Shown: in pieces, positions 47,422 to 57,068 of the stretch
Numbering within the stretch: the first letter of the stretch is position 1
Layout: each line of letters opens with the position of its first letter
From: Zelopaecilomyces penicillatus
Lineage: Eukaryota > Ascomycota > Sordariomycetes > Hypocreales > Pseudodiploosporaceae
Direction: 5' to 3'
Length of the DNA: 64,000 nt
Assembly: GCA_005765155.1 (NCBI GenBank)
Contig: VCCP01000002.1
Coordinates: 5,394,001-5,458,000 of the forward strand
Position numbers and translations under genes: made by a program
Notes under the pieces: model-generated
Database searches by the model: none
Seen by the model: only the letters and a program-made list of their open reading frames with translations
Told to the model about the DNA's origin: nothing

Positions 47422-48061
47422 AAAAGTCTGCTGCCTAGATGTGGATGTAGAGAAAGCGAGTGCCGCTGCAGTCATCACTACAAGTAATTTAGATCGAAGC
47501 CCGCAAATCTAGCGAGTTTTTTCGTCTGGTTCTTCTTTGACGAATAAGAGAGCCTGGCTGTAATATTTAGCGTGCCGAAGAGTCAACACACTAGGCGCTG
47601 AATAACAAACAACAGCCTTTGTCATCTCTCTATTTCCATGCGAGGTTTTCAGGTGTTGTGATTTTTATCTTAGCTAGCTGCCAAGAGCCAAACCATCACA
47701 TTTTCCCACTTGGACCTTGCATATGTTTCGGGCCGTGCGAGGGCTGATTGACCAGCTTTGCGTATAAATGGCTATTTACGAGACTGCAGGCCATGCCGGT
47801 TAGGCTATTGGATGGTGGTTGGCTAACCCGCATCGAAACATGCTGTTTGGAAAATACGAATACGTGTGGTTTCCGAAGCAGAAGAAATCGACATGCAACA
47901 TTCGATAGTTGTGACAAATTTGGTTGGACGTCACCAGGAGACCATCATGGAGAATATTGTTGATTCGTGTTGATATACTTGTCTTTGCCACAGAGCATGT
48001 GATTCCTTGAGTCACATAATTCTCGAGAGCTTAAGCTTTACGCCCGAGAGTTTGGCGCTTG

Positions 48062-50261
48062 CTAGTTCTTCGATGCTGGCTCCTCCCTTCCCGCCACCTG
48101 TACATCGGCTCCGTCTTCGCTAAACATGGTTTCCTGAGCTGTAAGCTAGTAGTTAGTATAAAGAAAAGAGACAATCGTCACGAGGTGATTTTTGAGGAAT
48201 TTTCATACCACTCCAAAGCTCAGCATAGACACCGGCCCGATCAATCAGTTCCCTGTGTGTGCCCATCTCGGCCACTTTACCCTCGTTCAGCACGATAATG
48301 AGGTCTGAATCAAAGATGGTGCGCAGTCGGTGCGCCACAAAAACACTCGTTCGGCCCTTTTCCCGCAGAATGCCGTTGATATTGATCATCAGGGCCTGCT
48401 CAGTGTGAGTATCCAGCGCACTGGTAGCCTCGTCGAAGAACAACAGCGGCGGATCCTTAAGAAGTAGCCGGCTCATGGCCAGCCGCTGTTTCTCGCCCCC
48501 GGAAATCATCATGCCTCGCTCGCCAACCTTGGTCCCGTAGCCATCAGGAAACTTCTCAATAATGTCATGGATCCGAGCCCGTTTCGCGGCCGCGATAACC
48601 TGTTCTTGAGAGGCGTCAATGGAACCATACCGAATGTTGTGCTCCACAGTATCATTGAAAAGCGGCGTGTCTTGAGGCACTACACCAATGGACCTGCGCA
48701 GCGAGTCTACTGTAACATCTCGAATGTCTTGATCATCAATGAGAATGCGGCCACCTTGGACATCGTAGGATCGGAATAACAGTCGGAGTAAAGTGGACTT
48801 GCCGCATCCACTTGGACCAACAACCGCGATCTTCTTCCCGGCTGGTATTGTCAGCGATAGGCCTTGCAGAATAGGCCGATCGGGGTGATATCCGAAGTTG
48901 ACATTCTCAAATCTAATCTCACCACCCTTGACAAGAGCTAGCGGCTTGGCGTTGGGCTTGTCCGTGATGCTAACATTCACCTTTTGCAGGTTGAACAGCG
49001 TTTCCATGTCGAGGAGAGATTGGCGGAGCTCACGGTAAACAGAGCCTAGGAAGTTCAATGGAACCGAGAGCTGGAAAACCAGCTGATTGACCATGACCAA
49101 GTCTCCTACTGTCAAGGATCCGGTTGCAACGCCATCGGCAGCAAGGTACATCATAGCTGTAAGAGCGGAGGAGAAGATGATATTCTGCCCGCTGTTGAGA
49201 AAAGCCAGTGACGTAGCCACCTTGATTGAGCTCTTTTCATACTCTTTCAATGCCTTGTCATACCGGGCCACCTCGAACCTTTCATTGTTGAAGTACTTAA
49301 CGGCCTCGTAGTTGATGAGTGAGTCTACAGCCACAGTCGAGGCCTTGTTATCAGCTGCATTCGCCTGTCTGCGAAACTTGGTTCTCCATGCCGTCGTCCA
49401 GATAGTAAAAGCCGTATATCCCACCATCGTCAACACAGTAATAGCAGCAAACTTCGCGCCGTACTGCCATGTGAGGATGCCACAGACCATGCTGATTTCC
49501 AAGGCGGTAGGTAGGATGTGAAAGACCATGCTAGTTAAGAGGAAGCTGATACCCTTGGTTCCCCTGTCAATAGCTCGTGTCAACCCACCTGTTTGTTTTG
49601 AGAGGTGAAAGCCCAAATCGAGACGTAGTAGATGGTCAAACACATTTCGTGCAACTGAGCGAATGGCTTTCTGAGCAACAGAGGCAAAGACGGCATTTCG
49701 GATCTCCTGAAATATAGTGGCTCCTACTCTGGTGGCTCCATACGCAAGAATCATGGTTCCAGCAATTGTTGTCGCGGTCCCGCCAACGGCAACAATGTCA
49801 ATGTTCATCGAGTCCACGATGCTCTTGAAATAGAACGGCACCTGCACATTCATCACCTTTGCACCAATCAACAGGGTCACTGCAAGTCCCACTCGGAACT
49901 TGGTTCCCAAGTTGTCTTTAGGCCAGAGGTACCGCGACATCTCCCTCATGATCGCCCAATCTGCCTTGCGCTGCTCCGTCGCTGATTTCTCAGCAGGCGC
50001 CAAGGGATCATTTTTAGCCGCCTTGGGATCTACTTTTGATTTCGTAGCAGCAGGTAATATTGTTGCAGTCGTTATCGCAGCAGGCTTTGCACCTCCGCTG
50101 GATGTTGGTGCTTGTTCGCGTTGTCGGACTGCCGAGGTTCGGAGGGGTTGAACAAATGCTGCAATTGGCCGTTGGTGAAGCCACGAGGGCCGGTCATAGA
50201 CCTTCGTGAAGCTGCACCGCGGACATTGGAGCGATGCCCGGGGGAGTATTCGGGGAATCAT
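48062..50261 (-). CDS. ATM1: mitochondrial ABC transporter Atm1
   Basis: Two exons (50261-48209, 48138-48062) give 709 residues, as in yeast Atm1 (about 690). The ATG at 50261 starts an Arg-rich, acid-poor presequence ([20 protein letters not shown]) for mitochondrial import. One membrane domain (about residues 105-410) contains the [21 protein letters not shown] and NNERFEV regions characteristic of Atm1/ABCB7. The nucleotide-binding domain has Walker [10 protein letters not shown], signature ISGGEKQR, Walker [13 protein letters not shown] and the switch His in VAHR. The protein sits in the inner membrane as a homodimer and exports a glutathione-linked sulfur or iron-sulfur precursor needed for cytosolic Fe-S proteins and iron sensing. 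Intron 1 (48139-48208, TACTAAC branch site) precedes a short last exon of 77 nt encoding an acidic tail. Confidence 0.95.
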
Positions 50262-50812
50262 CGTCACGCTTCACCTTAGTGAGAGCATGATGTGGTCGGA
50301 TGGTAGAGGGGTCGCAAGCGTTTAGAGCTGTCGCGTCTGTCGCAGCTTGGCGGGGAGGGTTCCTTGGCACGTGTTGCGATAATTGCGCCTCCAGAGTAGA
50401 GTCCAAGACAGCTTCGAGTGTCTAAATCAAGAAATAAAAGAGAAAGCAAGTGAACCAAATTGCATGAGAAAAAAAAAGAAGGAAAGAGGTCACGAGTCGA
50501 GCAGTGTCCAACTCGAGGGCTATTCACTTGCGCCAATTTCTTGGCGTATCTGTTGCTGCCAGCCCTGTCTGCTCGCAAGCTAGCGATGTAATGGTGTCAT
50601 CGTTTAACACCTCAGGCACCACCAACGGTTTGATGATCATTGCCAATCCACAATGAACTCATTGAACGCTGCATTCACTACAAACATTAAGATATAACAA
50701 CACGTATCACTGTGAAAACAATAAAATGAGAAAAACACACGAAGGAGTTTGTAAAGTTTTTGCTTATGAGCTTCTTGGCTTCTTAACTGGCAATCTCCGT
50801 GAATCATAGTAT
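50262..50812. other. intergenic region between ATM1 and the P450
   Basis: Promoter of ATM1 and 3' end of the P450 gene. No ATCWGATAA site and no further gene was seen. Confidence 0.5.
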
Positions 50813-52669
50813 TCACCAAAGCCCGTTTGCTCCATCGCTCACTTCATCACTCCAATGTCTCGTCTTCTCATTCTCTGGGGACAGCTCTCTTCGTTTAATC
50901 CAAACCCTAAGTGGCTTCTTTGGAAGCCTAGTCGCAAGGGGCTTCACAGTCTGAGGAACTTTCCACGGTTCTCCTTTCGGCGACTGAATATCGTAAAACG
51001 TGATGATGACTGCCACATACAGAAGCATCTCGCGGAGCGCAAAGTGTCTTCCCTTGCACATTTTAGAGCCACCACCTGTTTGTTTTGGGCAATCAAAGTT
51101 AACCTTTTTCCATGTATAATGAGCTAAAGTTGCAGAAAATAACTTACCGAATGGTCTGATAGTGCCCAGGTCTGCTGAGCGAGTCTTATTCCCATCCTCA
51201 TCCACGCTCTCTTTTATATGCCTATCCGCCTGCCACTCTTTGGGAAATGGGAAATACTTTGGATCGAATTGATGAGTCTCCTGTACCACGTGTGCATATG
51301 AGCCCTTTTCTAGCACATACGATCTGCTCTCCCCTGAGCCTCTGTCTTGCAGCACGGTGTCTTCGTGGATCTTTTTGAAAGACCACATCCCCGCATAGAC
51401 TCTCAGTGTCTCTATATAGGAGGACTTGAAAAGGGGGCACTTTGAGATGAGCCCTTCTACATCAACGCTCTCCAGCTTCGCTGGGACCCAGACTGCCTGT
51501 CCAAACTCATTCTTCGGCTGCACTGCCTTGACATAGGGGGCAATTTCTTCGCGAACTTCCTCAAGTAAAACGACATCTCGGCATAGCTCAAAGAGCATCC
51601 ATGTGATGAGCGGATTGGAATTGGCATTTGTTGCCCAGGCCAGTGCCAGGTCGCATGAAGCCCGGCTCTGCAGCGACAGGCCGTGTTTGCTGAACTGCTC
51701 CACGCGCCCTTTCACAAGTCTGCTAACGTTGTCCAGATCCTGCCATCTCGCTCCTGGGTCTTCTCCATTGAGATGCTTTTCCAAAGCCTCGCCAAACTCT
51801 TCTGTATATGCCAGGATCTTTCTACGTGCCAGCTTCGCGCTCTGAAGCCGTGGCCACGGAACCCACGCTGGAACCCCAGCCGCCAACAAAAGGAACGCCC
51901 GATCGAAAACCCAGAGAAACTGCCAAATGTCGGGGAAATTCTCAACAAAATCGGTGCCAAAAAGCGCAGGGCTCGCCGTTTTTGCGACAAAGTTTCTGAC
52001 AAGCTCCATCAGATCAGCTTCAACAAAGTTGCCTCCCTGGCCGTCCCCATTCTCGATTACATCCAAATCCGCCAGCCGTTCCCAGTCCATCTGGTCAGAT
52101 GGATAGCTGTTGAACGTAACGAAATCGGTAATGCTGGCCTCCAAACCTTTTAAAGTTGTCTGAACGGTCTCTCCCAACCCCGGCTCTCCAAGCAAAAATT
52201 TGTACTGAGCATGAGCATCAGGAAGCATCGTGCTGTAGAGATCCAGTTCTTCTTTGCGAAAACCAAACGTAGATGCGAGCAAGTGATTGGCAAGCTTCTG
52301 GTCCTCAGCCAGTGGTCGTTGCATGTTGAGAAACGAGGTTCCAAGAGAAGGCTTATGAATGAAATAGTGTCGCTTGCCCATCATCCAGAGAGAAAAGATA
52401 CCTTCTGGAAATCGATCCCGAAGGCTCTCGAGATAGCTCACTCTGTTAAACGCCAGCCAAGGGGCGTGGCCGATGAAAGGCAACCAATGCCCCAACGTCG
52501 GAGGAGCTTTCCCACTCGCGCTCACTGCTTTTGCGGCGCTTTCTGAGAGCATCTTGGTGATAGAGACTGTGATGATCAAAGCTATCAAGGTCGCAACCGC
52601 AATGGACTGTTGCAGGCCGCCAGAGAAACCCCCCGCCACGCTGGCCCACAGACTTTGAGGGCTTTCCAT
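50813..52669 (-). CDS. cytochrome P450 monooxygenase (CYP7/CYP8-like class)
   Basis: Two exons (52669-51148 and 51075-50813) give 594 residues. From the ATG at 52669, a membrane anchor (about residues 21-40) precedes PPTLGHWLPFIGHAPWLA, the proline-rich hinge. The K-helix motif ExxR is ETLR within SSYIETLRVYAG; the heme loop PFGGGSKMCKGRHFA has its axial ligand at Cys514. The intron (72 nt, GTAAGT to AACAG) splits the GGG of this loop. Sequence style (SKMCKGRHFA, long C-terminus) resembles fungal relatives of sterol 7-alpha-hydroxylase and prostacyclin synthase. Predicted: ER-anchored monooxygenase using a P450 reductase partner; the substrate is unknown, with sterols or lipids plausible. It lies in tandem with ATM1 and the FMO on the minus strand, 551 and 761 bp apart. 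Confidence 0.92.
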   Translation of the reverse strand: MESPQSLWASVAGGFSGGLQQSIAVATLIALIITVSITKMLSESAAKAVSASGKAPPTLGHWLPFIGHAPWLAFNRVSYLESLRDRFPEGIFSLWMMGKRHYFIHKPSLGTSFLNMQRPLAEDQKLANHLLASTFGFRKEELDLYSTMLPDAHAQYKFLLGEPGLGETVQTTLKGLEASITDFVTFNSYPSDQMDWERLADLDVIENGDGQGGNFVEADLMELVRNFVAKTASPALFGTDFVENFPDIWQFLWVFDRAFLLLAAGVPAWVPWPRLQSAKLARRKILAYTEEFGEALEKHLNGEDPGARWQDLDNVSRLVKGRVEQFSKHGLSLQSRASCDLALAWATNANSNPLITWMLFELCRDVVLLEEVREEIAPYVKAVQPKNEFGQAVWVPAKLESVDVEGLISKCPLFKSSYIETLRVYAGMWSFKKIHEDTVLQDRGSGESRSYVLEKGSYAHVVQETHQFDPKYFPFPKEWQADRHIKESVDEDGNKTRSADLGTIRPFGKLFSATLAHYTWKKVNFDCPKQTGGGSKMCKGRHFALREMLLYVAVIITFYDIQSPKGEPWKVPQTVKPLATRLPKKPLRVWIKRRELSPENEKTRHWSDEVSDGANGLW

Positions 52670-53430
52670 TGCGAGGAATTGAGTCAAGAGGCGTATTATG
52701 GTGGTTTCCAGTACTTTAGGTGCACAATTTTTTCAACTTGGTCGCCTCAAGCGTCCTGTCGCAGCTGTATTGCTGCATAGGTAGATGAAATAGCTTCGAG
52801 CCCAGCAAGCCGATGACGTTGTGTGAAGGATGCCAGAGACAATATGCACGCCCTTCTTTACGGCTGAAAAGTCGCTGGTTGGACTAGAATCCTCCTTTTT
52901 CTTGGGTTTTTTTGTTCTTTTGAAAAGGTTGGCTGAATGACGATCAATAATCGGGGTTCGTGTCAGATGGGAAGAACTTTGGAGGCAGTGCTGGCATGAC
53001 AGGTGTTTTGTTTTGGTGAAGACTGATCCGACTTTAGTACCTTTAGGTATTCAAGAGTGTGGACATGTAGTATGAGGTACATGATAGTACTTCAAGACCT
53101 AATCAATTAGAGTGGGCTTAGTTTTCCCCAGGTTGCCCAGTTTAGGCTACCTGTAGGGCTGTGGACAGGAGAAAGGCGAACACTTGAACACGAACATCAA
53201 AAACTTGATGCTGTACAAATGCCAGTGAGGGTGTTAGTTGCTACTTTTCGAAATGTAGATAGCAGCTTAAAACTGATGTATATGCACGCGAGTATGAACT
53301 AAATCGTATGAAGAGCCCATTCCGGGTTTTCACTAGGGGGGTGTAAAATCAACAACGGAACAGCCTCAAATACAATCCCAAACTCCAGATAATTAGCTTC
53401 CCAACCCAACCTTGGATCATTAGTATTTGT
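52670..53430. other. intergenic region between P450 and FMO
   Basis: Promoter of the P450 gene and 3' end of the FMO gene. AT-rich, no gene seen. Confidence 0.5.
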
Positions 53431-55604
53431 TCACTTCGGCTTCTGTCCATCCATCGCCCTCTGCTCCATTCGGATTAACCGTGCTGTTCTGTTAATCCTC
53501 TCAATCTCTCCGCGCGCACCATCCCAGGCCTTCCTCTTGCCAACAAAGAGCCTCCAGATCGCAGCCGCAGAAACACCATCCATGACCAAATGCCACAGCT
53601 CACGATTCGTCCACCAAAACCACCAGCCTCGCCACCCCCAGCCCGTGTGTTCTTCGACGCCCATCCCTGCCGTCTTGTCGGCCCATAGCAGCCATTCCCG
53701 CTGGGGTACCGTAGCTGGGATCACGGCGCCGTGCTGGGAGAGACGAGAGATGCGCACCTCCTGTCGGTCTACCCAACGTGCCATCTTTGCGGGTGAGGGG
53801 AGGCTGGATTGACCGGACCACACCTGAGCGACGCACATACTGGTTATATCGGCGAGGAAAAAAGCGCCTACGGCGAACCAGACACAGCCGAGGAAGGCTA
53901 AGGATTCTGGGTGGTCGAGAGAAAAGACGTTTTGGTAGAGACGCGGTAGCTGCCGGCCCCTGGAGCCGGGGGATTTTTCCCAGATTGCGGATATCTTGGT
54001 GGATGGATTGAAACGAGGTTCTATTAAGCCAAGATCGTTCCGATACCCCGTGCAGCAGATGACTGCGTCCGCCTGTATCCTCCTGCCATCGTTGAGCTCC
54101 AATTCCCGTGGCCCTAGAAAGCGCTTGATGCCAGCAACAGAGCGCACAGCCTCTGATCGTAAATTGGATATCAGTGTGTCGGATATGATCGGGTTCACGG
54201 CCGTGACGGGGGGGGCAGGATGAAGCCGCCAGTCTGGATTGGGTTGGCCAAAGGCCTCACCCATAAGTTTCGTCGCAACCTTGTTGATGAGCCGCTCGGC
54301 CACAGAGGGGAGCCACCTGGTCAAGAAACCCTGGATGATGGTGCGCCTGTGCGATGCTCGATGCGTAAACGGTAAGCCTTTCACAAGTCGAGGAAACTAA
54401 TAAATCGGTTATTAGCAAAATGCATACACCTAGCTTACTTGCTCCATTTGATCAGTGGTTTTTGAAGGATTTGCTTACAACAAAGGCTCCATGATTATGG
54501 GAAACGGAAATGCTCGATGCATGTCCAATTAGAGCATCTGAAATGTCGCTACCAGTGTTTCCAAGACCAACAACAACGACATTCATGCCGTCAAAAGCCT
54601 CGGGCCTGGATCTTCCAGTCAGCACAAACTCCTTGGTCACCAATCTCCCCCAAGACTGCTGGTTCTTCTCCTCTTATCGTCACCGTTGGGAGAGACAACT
54701 CACTTCTTGAACCCTCTAGAATGCAATATCCTCCCAGCAAACAGCTCTGAGCCATCAAACTGCGGCATCATAGGCCGAACATGCGGACCCGTCGCCACGA
54801 GAACCTTGTCGAACCACTCTGGCGGCATGCCTTGCAGCTCGAGCCGCCATCGCCCGCTGCTGTCTTCCCGGCAGACCTGCTTCACGGTGGTGTTGAGTCT
54901 AAAGTGCGGGCGCAGACCAAAGTGGTCGACATAGCGCTCAAGATACTCTTCGATTTGCTTCGCGGAACAGAATGACGGAACGTCTAGCAAAATGAAACCG
55001 TCCGATTAGCTCTTTGCTATTGATCTTAAAGGTTTGTCTGGCGCAAAAGGTACTGCCTTACCACTGGGGAAAGGGAAATCGGTATAGCACAGCTAATAAG
55101 GACGACGCAGGCCAGTGTTGTCAGCAAATAGTATCTCCCAGTTTATAGGATGTTGAAATGTCAACAGAGATTGGGCTGGCGGATCTTACACGTTCAGTGG
55201 AGACGTTTGATTGAGTAGCTGCGGCGCTCACTGTCAGCAACGATGAATCACAAGAATCCGGCTTGTAAGCGCATTTTCATAATGTAGCCAGCCACAGGTG
55301 AGAGGAAAAACTACGCACTCGGCAAGATACTCAGCGTCTCCTCGTCCTCGGTGAAGTGCCACAGCCCACCAACATAGCTACTCCGCTCGAATCCCGTCAC
55401 GTCAAAGCCTTCTTCCAGCAGGTTTTTGACTCCAACAATGCCCATGCCCCCTGGTGGTTCACACGGAATTTTCCCACTCTGTTAGCCAACATCCCTTTCG
55501 TCAGGTACGCGATAATCATGCGCTGGGGCAAGATGCGCCTGCGCTTTGCGGATCATCTTACCGAGACCGATGACGGCGACTGTTTCTCGTCGCGGTGTGC
55601 TCAT
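53431..55604 (-). CDS. flavin-containing monooxygenase (FMO, dimethylaniline-monooxygenase-like)
   Basis: Seven exons: 55604-55562, 55450-55319, 55218-55190 (29 nt), 55092-55062 (31 nt), 54983-54704, 54605-54479 and 54396-53431. Every junction keeps phase, for 535 residues. The FAD motif VIGLGGMG (G13-x-G15-x-x-G18) spans intron 1. Exon 2 carries GFERSSYVGGLWHF, exons 3-4 give TTQSNVSTER and CYTDFPFP, and exon 5 LVATGPHVRPMMPQFDG. The FMO fingerprint FAGRILHSRGF comes next, then the NADPH motif VVGLGNTG (residues 184-190). The C-terminus contains CTGYR and LYQNVF, as in fungal FMOs. It should oxygenate N, S or carbonyl carbons of small molecules using NADPH and O2; an ornithine hydroxylase for siderophores is less likely, because its fingerprint differs. 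The Trp-rich C-terminal region near VDRQEVRI and WWFWWTNRELW is unusual. Confidence 0.88.
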
Positions 55605-55734
55605 TGCCACGATTCGCTAGCCAGCCAGCCAGCCAGCATTACTTATGGAAACTTCGGAGGGGGGGCGGTGGTGAATGCGCCGTTGAAGCAGAATGTGGAT
55701 TTGAAAAGAATGGATCTGTTTTGAATAGAAAAGG

Positions 55735-55767
<33 letters not shown>

Positions 55768-57068
55768 CAGAAGGAAGAATGTTGCATCCCCTTCCAGTTC
55801 CTGCCATGACTCTCGACGGCTACCCTTCACGGTAATCCGTCTCTGTCTTGGCTAATGGTAGGCAAGGCACTGAGCGAGACCCCCGAGCACATGCATGAGC
55901 ATCATTGCGGTCCCCACTGCGGAGCCACGCCTGCATTGTACGGGGGGGTGGTATCGTGATTGACGGGTCTTTTGTCTTTAGAACCTGCCTGGCAGCGGGA
56001 TGTTGGCGATGCATGAGTGTAGGTAGGTAGGTGGGTAGATCCGTGTGTGTGTGTGTGTGTGCGTTGCTTCGCTTTCGGGTCCGGTTGCTCATCCGAGGCT
56101 AGGCAATAATACTAAAAGCCGAATAATGTCAATTTAGAACTTGACCTGCGTTTTTGTTCATCCACTCATATTCTGTGGAAACAGCCCAGCAAGGTCCAGA
56201 TTCTCTAATTCGTTCCATTCTACTACATACTGTAATACGCCGTGTGTATGTGTTTTAGTATGAGAGCTTCGTCAATGCAGCCACCTCCCTACTAATTAGT
56301 CCAATCATGGGCCCCTGACCGATTCCGCGTTGGGCAAAGGGCCACCCGACGGATCCCATCCATCCCATCTCTCCAGTACCAAGGCGGTTAGTGTGTGTCG
56401 ACTGTAACGTGTACATCGGGAGCGCCTGAAACGGGCAATCGTAACGAATCCATCGACAACGGCATCGGCACTCGTACACCACGCCGCAAAGCCTCAGGCC
56501 CTCCGGCTGTCGGGATCCATCAAATACGCGCCGGCGTGCGATGCCCCCTTGGTGTAAACCCGACGGGACCAACTAGGATATCCATCCCATGACTTGAGTA
56601 TGCACTGATAGGACATTTACACCGATTTAATTGTGCCTCTCAAAACAGTATCCGCGCAAATGGTGTTGCCTGTTTAGTAACTAATACAAAAAGGCATTGG
56701 AGCAAATACAGCCCCAAGCTGTCGTTTATTACGGGCATACTTGATAAGACGCATTCCAATCCAAAACTCAACTGATACATTCATTTCTTTATAGGTAGTA
56801 GGTAGTCACGAGCTTCCCTCCCCCTCCCACACCAGTTCGCCCAGCTCCAGTGCAATAATCGCAATGGACATACTTTCTTCATGCCATCCACCGCCAATGA
56901 TGGGGCTGCCGTTGGCAAGTTCCGTTCCAAGTAAAATTTCGGAACGCATAGCAAGCCATGTCATAACATCATGGTCCAGCCAACAGCAAGAACAATCAAC
57001 AAAAGAGAGAAAGACACTGTGAAAGGTCAAAGAAAAAAAAAATGTAGACAAGACGCAAGATCCCTTTA
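55605..57068. other. intergenic region with simple repeats
   Basis: Contains a (CAGAAC)5 tract at 55735-55764, a GT tract at 56041-56060, and no recognisable gene. It holds the FMO promoter and the 3' region of the Reb1-like gene. Confidence 0.5.
55735..55764. repeat. (CAGAAC)5 hexanucleotide repeat
   Basis: Five perfect CAGAAC units followed by CAGCAG, about 130 bp upstream of the FMO start. Confidence 0.9.

Larger units (their letters stand above)
47038..48061. other. intergenic region between the transporter and ATM1
   Basis: Holds the promoter of the MFS gene and the 3' end of the ATM1 gene. No additional gene is supported; short frames at 47696-47963 on both strands have no domain. Confidence 0.5.

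Noticed and set aside
53431..55604. FMO as an ornithine N-hydroxylase for siderophore synthesis
   Set aside because: The FAD and FMO fingerprints (FAGRILHSRGF, GLGNTG) point to the dimethylaniline-type FMO branch, and no NRPS lies in the window.
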